NCBI GenBank assembly: GCA_013396755.1
Contig: VWZF01001858.1
Span: forward strand, 80,514 to 144,513
Reading direction: 5' to 3'
DNA length: 64,000 nt
From: Sclerurus mexicanus
Lineage: Eukaryota > Chordata > Aves > Passeriformes > Furnariidae
This document shows positions 32,001 to 43,860 of the stretch, piece after piece. Position numbers and translations under genes: made by a program. Under the pieces are notes generated by a model. That model was not told the origin of the DNA, ran no database searches, and saw nothing but the letters and a program-made list of their open reading frames with translations. Position 1 is the stretch's first letter. Each line of letters starts with the position of its first letter.

Positions 32001-32450
32001 ACAGGTTGCCCAGATTTTTAGAAGTTTACTTCTACTGTTCTCCTTGGCAGCACAGACATGGACAGAGCCAGCTGCCCGTACCCTCAGCCAGCCTTTCCCC
32101 ACCGTGCCCAAACTAGTATTGAGGAAGGAGCAGCAGCAGCACGGACAGCCCTCACCTGCCCTTCCCTCCATCACTGAGCGAACCTCAGGCTCAGGGAAGC
32201 AGCTGATGCCGGATTGTTTCTACCCAAGCGCTCTTCACCCCTGCTGCTCCTCTTCCTCGTGCTTCCCTTTAAATCTGGTGCCCACACAGCTGCCCTTTTC
32301 GTCCTTGGATGAGTTTTCCTGTTACATCCTTTACCCTCTCCGCAGGGGCTCGGCTCTTATGTCCAAGGCTTCCTCCAGGTGTGGGGAGCTGGCAGAGGGT
32401 GGCAGGGGGCAGGTGGGGGACGGGGGAGCTCTGCACTCAGGTCTTGCGGG
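26091..32450. other. Non-coding stretch without recognisable genes
   Basis: I see no gene, CR1 copy or RNA gene. A run of 15 adenines lies at 28,486-28,500. A CTCF-like core CCAGCAGGTGGTA is at 29,187-29,199. Mixed AT/GC composition with scattered short open frames, none matching a known family. Confidence 0.5.
28486..28500. repeat. Poly(A) run
   Basis: Fifteen consecutive adenines. No target-site duplication or retrocopy sequence is evident in front of it, so I call it a simple homopolymer and not a retroposed tail. Confidence 0.8.
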
Positions 32451-33658
32451 GGGAAAGGGGCAAAGCTTCGGGATCCCCGCTCCGTGTTCCCTGGGGATCC
32501 TCTCCAGAGGCTCTCCAAGTGCCTGTGCCCTGAGTGCTCCTCCGGGCCAGCCCCAGGAGCAGTTTGCTGCTGCAGAGTCGCTATAGGTGGCAGCATTGGA
32601 GAGCCAGAGGCTGCCCGGCTGGGCTGGCAGGGATAATTCGTACACAAAACAACAGAAAATGTGATACGGGTAATCCCGAGCGCAAACACTTCCCTCGCTG
32701 GAGCTGCGTCTCCGGGAGCGGAGCTGCCCTCCGAGGCTGGGCTTTCCATCGGGAGCGGACTAGAGGTGATGCACCTGGTCAGGCTCCTGGTGCCTCCACC
32801 TCCTCTGCCCTGAGGTTTGGGTCGCTGTCACCTTCCCCAGAGAGGTTTTCTCACCCAAGCTCTTGCCCGGAGGCAGCCCTGGGCGAGGGGATGCTCCACT
32901 GGCACTTTGGGAATGCTGCCTGGGGGGATGGAGAGCTCTCGGGGAGGTTTTCCCAAGCCCTCACGACTCCAATATTTACAGTGACTGACGGTAACTCAAA
33001 CACGGCTTGTGATTCAACCTGATGAACGTGAAGCCCTAAATCACACGAATCTGCCAAGTGAAGCACTTTAGCCTCTGCCCCCGCTGCCATAAACAGCGAA
33101 CGGCTGCGGCTCCTGGGAGCTTTTAATGAACTGCCTGATGCTGCCAGCAGACTTCCTAATGCTCCGTGTCCCTCCTCTCCAAGTCCCCTGCCCCTTTCCC
33201 CGAGCTTTCTGCGGTGTTTTCTTGTAATTGCTGCCCTTCTGGTGGGGAAAACTGCAGAGAAGAGCAGCTGGGCAGGCGATGGGTTTTTTAAGTGCCACTT
33301 CCCTGCGGTTATGGCTGGGACCTGGGATTTACCCAGCGGTGGCTGTGCAGGAACTGGGAGGGAAGAGAAGGTTCCTTGGTTCCCTCTCTTCTTGGAAGGG
33401 AAAAAGGGGCAGAGGAGATGCTCTTTGGGGAGCAGGGTCTCTGGTTTGTGCCCTGCAGGGGAAGGCTGCTGAGCAGCAACAGGCAGGGGCAGCTTCTGGA
33501 ATTGAGTTAGGAAAGCAAATAACTCCTGAGGGCACCGACTGTGAGAACAGAGCTGGGCAAGATCCCATCTAAAGCCTCTGTTATCTCAACAAGTTTCCTA
33601 TTTATTTTCCAGGCACAATACACTCCGTAACCTCCTGTTTTACTCAGAAGGGAAAACC
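32451..33658. other. Non-coding stretch, mildly CpG-rich at its start
   Basis: Between about 32,460 and 32,870 CpG steps are more common than in the flanks (CGGGATCCCCGCTCCG, GGGAGCGGAG). No gene is visible. The remainder is unique sequence with short chance frames. Confidence 0.4.
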
Positions 33659-33659
33659 C

Positions 33660-33687
33660 TTTATTTATTTATTTATTTATTTATTTT
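33660..33687. repeat. (TTTA)n microsatellite
   Basis: About seven uninterrupted TTTA units on the plus strand. It is a simple repeat and likely length-variable. Confidence 0.9.
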
Positions 33688-34122
33688 AATTGAGAACCCT
33701 GGTGGAAAACAAGCTTTGCTTCCAGAAGCAATTACATTCCATCCCTTAACTGGATTAGGTAACTTGATAAAACTCCAGTGGAGAAATATTTGCTCATATT
33801 TAATCATTTGTTGACTTGGCACCTCACGAAATAAAGCAAAATTAAATAAAAATGTGTAAAGGGCAACCTGCTTGCTGATAAATCCAACCCACTCTGAGCA
33901 GTTTATTACAGGAGCAACGATCCATTAGCTCACACATAAATTAGAATTGTGCATCCGGTTTATGGAGTTGCAAATTGTCAGCTGCTGCTGTTGTGTCAAA
34001 AATAGGCTGTGCCAGGAATGAAACATGGTTGTTGTCTGAGCTGCCTGCCCTGGGTGGATGAAGGCCAGGCAGTTTAGGGTTAGGCAGGATGAAGAGCAAA
34101 AGGAATTCAAGCCCTTTATTTT

Positions 34123-34413
34123 CATAGAATCATAGAATACTCTGAGTTGGGAGGGGTCCACAAGAATCAAGTCCAACTCCTGGCCCTGCACAGACACCCC
34201 AACAATCCCACCTTGTCCCTGAGAGTGTTGTCCAAACCCTCCTGGAGCTCTGGCAGCCTTGGGGCCGTGCCCACTGCCCTGGGGAGCCTGGGCAGTGCCC
34301 ACCACCCTCTGGGGGAAGAATCTTCTCCTGAGATCGAGCCTAACCCTGCTCTGACACAGCTCCAGCTGTTCCCTCTGGTCCCATCACTGCTCACACAGAG
34401 CAGAGATCAGTGC
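34123..34413 (-). mobile_element. CR1 LINE 3' fragment (subfamily B)
   Basis: Begins with the intact octamer pair CATAGAATCATAGAAT, the reverse complement of the CR1 3' terminus, then GAGTTGGGAGGGGTCC, CAGACACCCCAACAATCCC and GGCCGTGCCCACTGCCCTGG. Close sister of the copy at 25,832. It is the best-preserved CR1 end in the window, at about 290 bases. Confidence 0.92.
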
Positions 34414-37202
34414 TCTTTGTGCTGCTTGTACAAACAAAGCAATCAGCATATTTGCATGTTAACGTGGTCTGCAGCCATGGAATGAATCCTGTTAGTCCCC
34501 TGAAAACCAAACTGTCCATCTATTGATCACAGCTCTGTGTTATCTATGCTCTAGTGTGGGAATCCAGCCCCTGAAATGAGATCCAGCCATCAATATTCTC
34601 TCTGGGTGTTTCTGCTGCGGTGCTTCTTATTGCAGGTTGGATCACCTCCCGAGGAGTTTCCCATTATTTCTCAGCCCGAAAGGAGGGAATACTGCCACGC
34701 CTGCCTGAGGCTGCCACTGCTCCCTGTGTGCTGCTAACAGGGAAATGAGAGGCTCTGGGGTTACCTGGGGTTCCCAGGTGGTCACTGTACAGCTGCAATG
34801 ACAGCAAAACAATCGGTCTGGGGGGAATTGCATCAGGAATCAGTTCCGTCAAGTGCTGGCACCATTAGCCCCGACAAGGCTCACTGCTGTGCAGCCAAGG
34901 CTGAGGCTTTAGCCTGGATGGGATTTCCAGGAGCATCAAAATCAACAGCAGGTGAATCAATCCCAGGTGAACCCCAGCCTGGAGCGATGAGTTTGTCCAG
35001 CCTGTGCCCTCCTTCCCCAACTGAGACCTGTCCTGAGCACCGACGCAAGCCCCAGGCAGAGCCCACCCCTCCAACCTGCAGTTATCCCACAGCTATTGTT
35101 GGGCACAGACTTTGGGATGTGGCTGCAGTGATCCGGGAGCTGCAGGGGGTGCTCAGCCTGAGAGGTGTCACACACAGAACAGCAGTGGCCCAAGCACAGG
35201 GCTGGAATGGCTTTGGGTGGGATTTTTGCCATTGCCAAGGTGACCCAAAGGACCGTTTCACTCCTGCCTTTCCTGGGGTCTCAGTACCAGTGGGGTCACT
35301 GCCTGGAGTTCCCCAGAAAACCTGCAATTTCCTTGCTGAAGTGGTAACTGTGAAGGACAGTGTTTGGAAAACTGCAGTTCCATATTTCCCGAGATTCCGA
35401 GGGGTTCTGAGGATGCCCTCTGTGTCTTGCCAGTGGTTGGGTCCCCTCCACATGTGTGTAACTGCAGAGGTGTCAGATCACAACACGGTGGCATCTGGCA
35501 CAGGCTCCCCTGGCCGGGTCCATCGCTCCAGCCCGTGCTCTGCAGAGATTTAAGGATCTGGAGAGGGCACAGCCATAGGAAAGGATTGAATGTGTTATTT
35601 TCTGTTCTGGCCCCACACTGCAGCACTGTGTTTAAGCTCTCCCAAGGCCCAACACCCCAATTCCAGGGCTCAGCTGTCCCTTTGGTAGCAGCTGCAGCAG
35701 CTTTGGGTACGTGGAGAGTCAGAGCTGCATGACCCTCTCCTGCCAGATGTGCTGATTTAAGTGGTGGTTAAAAACCCCAACTCACCTGCACGGGCAGAAG
35801 GAATGAAATAAAAAAAAAGGTTCTGCTTTATTTATTCTTCTTAATATGAAATTCATGCCCTGATTGCCTTTGCTCTCTCCATCCAGGCTTCTGGGAGGTA
35901 AGAGATTCAGTTCATGAATCTGAATTTGGGGAAGCTTCATCTTTCGAGCTTTCTGTTCAGGGAAAGTTACTTGATAGCCAGGGAGCCAAGGGGGAAATAC
36001 ATTATTGAAAGAAAAGCTTCCTTTTTAATCTAAAATTCAGCAGGATCTTTGAGATGAAAAAGGTTATTTCCAAGAGTCTGTCCAGCATATCTTGAGGGCT
36101 TCTCCTTCCCATACAATAAGTAGTGAGTGGGAGGGAGGGAGGGAGGAAAGAGCCTCAGTCAGAAACAGGCTGCTGTTCTCTCTCAATTACACCACCATCC
36201 CATCTCCTGACAAGGGAATAGAAATTCCCCTTGCAAAGAAGTGCTTGGAGGCTGGCTGGAGAAAGAGGAGAAAGTAATTATGGCTAAACTGTGCAAACAG
36301 GGACTCCTGGGAGCAGCCCAGAGAGTGCAGGGGCCACTCACAGGAGTAACATGTGAGTTAGAACACTCCCACCCAGGAGAGCACTTAAATAGGAGCCTTG
36401 GTCCCTTTGAACTCAATTTGTTGAATGCTGGTTAAGAGCCTTTTGAAGCCCAGTGAAAGGAATTACAGGATTTCTGAGGACAGCTGGATGCTGGGGGGTT
36501 CACAAGTGGCTGGTTGCCAAGAGACGCAGTTTTGGGGCGCTTGGTGCCTTCTGCTGCCTCGCTGCCAAAGAGCTCTGGAGCACGACCAGGACGAGATGCC
36601 TTTTCCTGTGACATGCAGACCTCGTTCCCATCACCCAGCAAGGCTGAGGATGGGATGCTGGATCCGGTCCCCTTGCGAGGCAGTGGGAGAAAAATCTTGC
36701 CAGAGTCAGACCCATCCTTGGGAAAAACTTGTTTTTCTCTCTGACCTGGAAACGCTCCAGCTTTGCTTCTTCTCCCAATTTAAACCCATTCTCTTGCCAC
36801 GGTCAATTATTTTAAATCCTCCCCCTGGACTGTGCCGTGCTCGAGGAGCTGCAGGAGTTGTGTGTCTGTGTCTGTGCAGGGAAACCGGGAGCGACAGGCT
36901 CCGGCTCCTCTCCGGGGATGCCATTAGGGGGGATTTGTGTGCGGGCTGGAAATGCAGCAGTTCTGCTGTCAGCGGTTTTCTCCACAGCCACTCACACAGC
37001 CACTCTCCTCTCCACCCCTGGGGGGTTGGATTTGGGGGCTTGCTGTGTTAAAGGGAGGCTTTGATCCTGCCACTTAGATGACAAATACCAAATGACACAT
37101 TTTTGCCCCAAAAGGTGTCCCGGCCAGCTCTCCCTGAATTGCATCCGGGCTCTGCTGTGCCCCAACCCAGTGCTGAGCACCCACATCCAAGGAATATCAC
37201 AT
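34414..37202. other. Non-coding stretch
   Basis: No supported gene. The longest frame is 251 codons on the plus strand at 34,798-35,553 and has no recognisable domain, splice context or Kozak support. A short GGGA repeat lies at 36,128-36,147. Confidence 0.5.
36128..36147. repeat. (GGGA)n microsatellite
   Basis: Four to five GGGA units in a purine-rich tract. Too short to say more. Confidence 0.75.
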
Positions 37203-37378
37203 TTAGAATCACAGGATTGGAAAAGCCCTCCCAGCCCATGGAGTCCACCCTGTGACCGATGCCCACCTTGTCACTCAGTCCAGAGCACTGAGTGCCACTT
37301 CCAGTTGTTCCTTGGACACCTCCAGGGATGGGGACTCCAAACCTCCCTGGAGGGCCTGTTCCAACCCTTTCCATGCAG
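37203..37378 (-). mobile_element. CR1 LINE 3' fragment (subfamily A)
   Basis: TAGAATCACAGGATTGGAAA, then GAGTCCACCCTGTGACCG, GAGCACTGAGTGCCAC and CAGGGATGGGGACTCC. Minus strand, same subfamily as the copies at 25,599, 51,031 and 54,141. Confidence 0.9.
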
Positions 37379-40359
37379 GCTCAATTCCATTTATTTTGAA
37401 ATGCCATTAAGCTGGGAGGAAATGTAAACCCCTCTGCTCGCACCAGAGGAACAGAATTACGCTAATAAGGTACTCAGAGGAAATTATTTCTCCTACCTGG
37501 TTTTACTGGGAACAAAATCCTTGGTCCTGGGATTTCAGCTCCCCAGCAAAAGTAATTATAAGGTATTCATAAATTCAAAATATTAGTTACGCAAAGAAGT
37601 TTTCTAAACAATCTTGTTGTTGTTCTTTCATCAGTGGGCAAAAACTGTTAGAACTTCTTGGGGCCAAGTACAGTCTCTGCCATTATCCCCATTGTTATTT
37701 CAGTGTTGTTCCCTACATCTCTCCTTGCACGGGAGCTCAGGGAGGTGCAGGTGGATTCCCCCACCATCCATCCTGCCTTTGCACCTTCTCCTTGCTCCCT
37801 GAAGTTGGAGCGTGGGGAGTTGTATGGACTTCAGCAATCCAGGCCACTTCCTGCCTCATTTCTTTCCCAGCCTTCGGAGTGATTCCAGCACTGAGCTCGG
37901 AGCTGATCATCCAGTGCACAGGGCAGACAGCATATTATTTTGTCATAATTCAGGACAGTGCCTCACACTTGCTCAGCCGGCAGGACACGCCCCAGGGCAG
38001 CTGTGGGAATATGGATTTGCTTGGGAATCTGTGCATTTCTCTGCTCCCCCTGTCCTGACACCAACACACACCGTTCCACAGAGCTCCACTCATGGGATGG
38101 GGGTGCCTGGTATTTTGGACAAATAATCCCCTTCCATGTCTCCTCATCCCAATTCTTTCCCTGCCCCACACAATGTAATTTTCCAGTGTACTTTTATTCT
38201 AAAAGGAATCACCCAGCAAACCCACTAAAGCCTTTATCTGAGGGGAGGTATCAGTTAATATTGGTTAAAATAGATTTTTCTAAGCACAGAGCCTTGCTTC
38301 TTATTTTTTTTTAACACCTAAACTGCAAAGTGATGCCTTGAAGATGAGATTAGTTCATTATTTATAAAAGCAAAATCCCTCAGAATGCATTAAATATGAA
38401 AACATTGTATCGGGGTGTAAGATTTGGGAGGATTAGGCTCTGAAGTCTAGACATTTATCTCCGACCGCATTGCATTTGCATTCATTACGTGTCCTGCTGT
38501 ACCTCCAAACAGGAAAACTGATCTGCAGAACGGATGATCAAAGCGGGGAAATGCAGATCAGAAAACACGCTGTGTTCGCTTAGGAACGAAAAATGGTGTA
38601 AAAAAAAAACATAATTGTCTGATATTCTGGTACATGAGACTCTGCCAGGCCCCGGCAGTGAGGGGGGACTCGGGAGCTGGTGGGTTTGGAGATGCTGCTG
38701 AGGGGCTGACGTTTGCACAAAGCTCCCTGACCCCCTTGTGAGGGGGAAAAGGGTTTGAGGACAGGGGGATGCCCTGCAGGGAAGTGCCCTTGGGAGATCC
38801 AGCCCCTGTCGCTGCCCGGGCACATCCCCCTTTTGCATCCATCCCCAGCAACATCATCACCACACGATCCCATGGTCCGAGCAACAGGTAACCCAGGGCA
38901 CGGGCTGCTCCAGCCCATCCCTGGGCTCCTTCCTCCAGATCATCATCACTTATTAATTTCTCACTAATCCAGACCTTTCCACTGTTGGCACCGGTTGGAG
39001 GTTGTGATAACAGTTGCACTGCAGCTCTGTCCCCCCACCTTCCCTTTCCCAGCCCAAACGCAGCACCCACTTCACTCTCGGCCTCTGAACTTTAGCCGGT
39101 CATTTAAGATTCATGAAAAAACCAAAAAAATCAATATGACTGATCTAGAGCCCCTTTTGGCCAGCCCTTAACAGCTCTTGCATGGCCAGCTCTCCAAATC
39201 GGTAGAATTTAACATTATTTTTAGCATTAGTAATTGCTGCTGAACCTTCCCCTGAGCTCCTGTTGGACGGAGCTCTGTTGGCATCCTGATAGGAGCTGCC
39301 AGCACAAGGACACCTTCTCCTAAACAGGAACCTGGAAAACTTGAGTGTTTCTGCCTTTTCCGTGGGAACACTGTGTCACACTCAGAGATGGCTGAGAAGT
39401 TTGTAGCTAAACCCATGAAAACAGGTGCAATTTCAGGTGAAATTCATTTCATTTTAAAGGAGCTTTTATTCTACGCTGGGACTAATGTCAAGTCTTCTGG
39501 AAACGTTCCCAAGGTTCACAAAGCATCCCAGTGAGTCTGGAATCACTTTAGGCTGATTTATATGTTTGGAAAGAAACCAGGCTCCCAGACTCCCTCTGCT
39601 TTTGACCTGGACACAGCTCCAGCCTTGATTTATTCCCTGAGTTATAATGTGTGTTTTTTTGCATAATTTCAAATCAGAATAAAATTTGAATCCATAAAAC
39701 CACGCAAAGACTGACAGCTCGGTCTGTAGCAATCCCTTCTGGATGATTCATCTGCCTTATCCCTCCAGCGTGCTCATTTCCCAGTCTGAATGCATCCAAA
39801 TCCCAGATCAGAAGTTCTATTGTTTCCCGGCTCTGTCTCTTCCTACAAAGGAAAGCTCATTACACCCGGAGTCCCGGTATCTGCTGAGTGTGACAACAGA
39901 ACTGATGGAGCACCGCCACAGCCTGTGCTCACTGGTCCCAAACTCTTCTGCTTTTAGCACAGAATTCCCTTTCTTTACAGGAATTTGAAGTGACAAATCC
40001 ACGGAATGAATCTGGTATTCATTGTTTGCAAGAGAGGAGTGAGGGGATTTAAATGAAGCAGATATTCGACAAGAAGACTCAGGAAATCATTTACCAGCTC
40101 CAGCGAGAGGGGAGCCACGTTATCAGCAGAATTTACATGTTACATTAGCCAGGAGTAGGAATGTTCATCTTTCTATCCAAAATCTCTTTGCAGAATTAGC
40201 AGAATACTGTTGCTTTAATGCCTTTTTCTTGTCATCGACAGTGTAAATCCTCTCACCCCTGCTGGAAACCAGGAAAATTAAATTTGTGAACTATTGTCTG
40301 TTCCCGAAACCACACTGCAACAGGAGCAGAGGCTTCAAGGTTGAAAAGGCTGAAAGCTG

Positions 40360-40374
40360 AAAAAAAAAAAAAAA
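40360..40374. repeat. Poly(A) run
   Basis: Fifteen adenines followed by GAGAAA. No retrocopy is recognised upstream. Confidence 0.8.
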
Positions 40375-40781
40375 GAGAAATTTTTAGCCTTTAAGAACTA
40401 CTCGCACAGTGAGTGCCAGAGAAACAACTGGTTGTTCTGTCCTGCTGCTGCTCCATCTGGATCTGGAACGTGAGGGCAGAGAAACCTGAGGTTTGACTCT
40501 GGCTCTGCTTCTCCTTGGAAACAGGTCTGGGGACAGACAAACCAAAGTGCTTTTGGGGCATCAGAGTCCAGCAGGTCACGGGCACCCACAGAGAGAGCCT
40601 TTCCTGGAACAAAGTAAAATGGTGATTGAGTGGAAACCTTTTTCTCCCATCTCTCTCATTACAAACCTCATTGGTTTTAATTCCCTAAAAGCCAAGCGCC
40701 AGGATCCAAACCCGAGCACGTGAGTGTCATCATGGAATTCAGTGGAGCTAAAGATGTTCCTGTGTTTGGGGTGTGCTTAGA

Positions 40782-40840
40782 CTCACAGAATCATTAAGGC
40801 TGGAAAAGACCGCTGAAATCATTCTAAATCCCTTTCTACA
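40782..40840 (-). mobile_element. Short CR1 LINE 3' end
   Basis: CACAGAATCATTAAGGCTGG, AAAAGACCGCTGAAATCATT. It matches the terminal part of avian CR1 on the minus strand, and the rest is lost or unrecognisable. Confidence 0.7.
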
Positions 40841-43539
40841 TTGCAGCCCACGTGCTAAGATTTATTAAACTCAAAAATCCTGCTGGAAATTTCCACCTAA
40901 TTGAAAAAAATGGGAAAAGACCCCCAGTTCTCCCTGCTTGGGCTGTTTCTTCACGATGGTAAATCCCTGCTTGGCAAAGCAGAAAGAGGCAGTGCTGGTG
41001 GGAAAGCCTGGGTGTCCATCCAGGACAGCAGGAAACAGGATTTTTCATGAAGACAGCTGGGAATGTCTCTTGAGTGGCTCAGCCCAAGGTGCTTTTGATC
41101 CCTAAATCGCCAAACCTCTGGAGTCAGGACAGCCAGGAGCCAGAGCACAATGGGGGGATGCTGCACCCCCAGAGTGCTGGGGAGTTTTGGGACGTTGTCC
41201 CCAGAGCTCTGGGGGACAGTGATGCCACGAGTGGCGTAATGTGATTTGGAAGAGCTTTATGCTTGAATTAAAAAGGCCTAATTGAGTGTCCTGGTAGGAT
41301 AAGACACAGCTCCTGGCACCCTGGAACAGAGGCAAATCCGAGCCATGAAATATGCTCAAACCTGATTTTCCTCTGTAGCAAACCACTGCCCTGAAACCTC
41401 TTTATTCCTTCTCACAAAGGCTGAAAGCCATTTCCTGGCACCAGATCCCCCAAATTTCCAGTTAATAAGCAGGCTTTGTGCTGTTGACCTTACACTTGCT
41501 GGCACAGCCAGATTTTCCAGCAGAAATGAGAGGCCAGCAGCCAACTCGTGTTGCATTTTAAAGCTCTGCAGCCTGGAGAGGGAAGGGAAATGATCCAGCG
41601 GGGCCGCGGGCACGGTGACTGGCACCCTCAGCGGAGCGCGGTGGCACCGGGACACTGCTGAAATTACTTTTGGATGCTCCGTCAAGCACAGGATATAAAT
41701 TGCACAATGTTTTTAAATGTTTTGGAGAGATTGCCTTTTGAGTGGCACCCTCCATTGCGGTGTGTCCAGGAAGGTGTAGAGAATTCATTTGCATTTTTCA
41801 TTTTTATCGGTGTCTTTTAGCCAGGCTGGACCAGGAGAGTGAATCCAGCTGTGTGGATGGTGCCAGGAATGGCTCAGCCTCCATCTGCTCAAAGATACAA
41901 ATTTGATTTCCCCTCATCTTTATTTTCATGTCAGAAATTTTCTCCTATTTTTCAATATTCTTTTTTCTCTTTCTTTTATCCCTGGTGTAAATCGGTGACT
42001 ATCAAATGAAATGAAATGGAAGGGAATGGACTGCCTGGAGCTATTCACGGCACGGGAACTCACTACACCTCCTAATAAGCCATTCCCCGTTTATTTTTAG
42101 CAGCACACCATCCCTATCTTCCCTGTTATTGTTGAATACTCAAGTGGTGCTGCTGCTAAACATTATGACTTTCTTTCCTTTGCTTAATTACGTGCCAATC
42201 AGTGTAAAGCAGAGCGTGCTCTCAGCTGGTTGCTGGATAAATATTGAGTGCAACGCGATTCCAGACATTACTACGGAAATGGGCATTTCCAAACCTCATG
42301 TTATTTGAAGTTGTGGTGGGAATATCTGCCAGTTGTGTTTCTGGGGAGCCCTGGGAGCAGCTCATGGCCCCCCACAGCCAATTTGGACATTTTCAGCTTA
42401 GATCATCTCCCCACAGGGCTTAGAAGAACGGGTGATGATTTTTGGATGTAATAACAAGAAAACCCATTTTGTGGTACCCAGTTGTCTTGTTTTCAGTTTG
42501 TCCACGTATTTTCACCTGTTCAGGCAGGAAAGTTAACATGCCCTGGATAACCTGACCTGCCCTTGGCTGTTTCTGTAAATAAAACCCAAGTTCCAGAAAG
42601 TGCCCAATTTGTACCAGCTGCCTCCACCTCCCACAATGGAGCTGCCCAGGGATCCACAGAGGAGCAACTAATCAGCCTTTTACCTGCATGTGGATATTTT
42701 TTTTCCTCTTCTTGTGTCTTTACTCTGCTCTTTGTTGGTGTTTTCACATAGCTGAAAATATACTGTCTGCTGCTAATGAATAGCATGGAAACCATACGCT
42801 TCCAAGGCTCTGGGGTCGTGCCGAGTGTGCTGCTGCTCCCCGTATACTGCTGGGATATATTTGCCAGCATTTCAATTAGATCATCAATAACCCAGTGCAG
42901 CTGCTGAGAGAAGAACTCAGATGTTCATAAATGTTATAGTCCATTAAGTTCAGATACTTCAAAGGCAGTTTGGAAAGAAAGTCATTTGTTAGGCTGAGTG
43001 TCAGTATAGCGGAATGCAAATCATGCTGGATGCCAAAGAAAGGGATTAAAAATGGAGTTTAAAGGTCAAATTAAGTTAATTTGACCACTTCTGACACATA
43101 ATGCAACTTCCTGACTTTTAAAATATCGCAGCCATGTGCCAGGGGGTGAGGATTTCCCTGGAAGGCTGCAAGGGTGGGTGCAGGATGCCTGGGACAGTGC
43201 AGCAGCAGTGCAGGGACACCGCAGTGGTCGTGGGGTGTGTGTGGGATGTGAGGTCCGGGGGTTCGTGTATTCCTATGGGGATGGGGATGTGGATGTGTGA
43301 TCTTTCCTCATTCAAAATCCACGTGGCATTTCCTGCCTCTAAAATCCGAAAAGCAAGTCGGTGCTTCAAGTACAGCAAATATTGAAAGAACTGATTAACA
43401 TCACGGGAGATTTTCCCATTTAAAAACGATCTCCTTTCGGAGCAGGCAGAGATCCAAAGCTCCTTTCCCAGGATGTTTTCCGGCAGCCTCCCTCTCCCCT
43501 GGGGAGGGCCGGTGTGTGCAGGAGGGAGAAGCAGCGTGA

Positions 43540-43860
43540 TTTGCGGTGCTTTGGAAGGAGAGGGGAACGCAAACACCGGGGTGGATTAGCAGCTGACGGC
43601 AAACGCGGCCAGCTCGCCCCGGAGGAAGGATGGCATGACAGGATGGGAGAGGAAAACACTACATCACCCTGGAAGTGCCAAACCGCGGCTGAGATTCAGC
43701 GGCAGAAGAAATCTGGGCACGGCATCTGCTCGCGGCGAGCGGAGCCGCATCCCGGGAGCGGAGCAGATCGGCACCGGCCGGGGGGAGCAGCACGGCAGAT
43801 CCTGCCCCAGAAACACGGACGGGGCGTTCACCCGCTGCCCAAAACGCCCACGGGTTGGAA
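43540..43860. promoter_or_regulatory. CpG island without an assigned gene
   Basis: I count about 30 CpG steps in some 320 bases, close to what base composition alone would give. That is unusual for vertebrate DNA away from promoters. The densest part is near 43,730-43,790 (CTCGCGGCGAGCGGAGCCGC). It is flanked by CpG-poor DNA on both sides. Open frames cross it (for example 134 codons at 43,514-43,918, plus) but show no domain. It is a candidate promoter of an unknown or non-coding transcript. Confidence 0.45.

Larger units (their letters stand above)
37379..43530. other. Non-coding stretch with one short CR1 remnant
   Basis: No gene is recognised. AT-rich islands lie at about 38,260-38,480 and 41,890-42,250. 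A 15-adenine run is at 40,360-40,374 and a short CR1 end at 40,782. A small CpG-rich spot lies at about 41,600-41,650. Confidence 0.5.

Noticed and set aside
34798..35553. 251-codon open frame on the plus strand
   Set aside because: Mixed composition with no domain, no splice or promoter context and no family resemblance. Likely chance.
36425..37051. 208-codon open frame on the plus strand
   Set aside because: Cysteine- and serine-rich with no domain pattern. It ends just before a CR1 copy and has no transcript signal.
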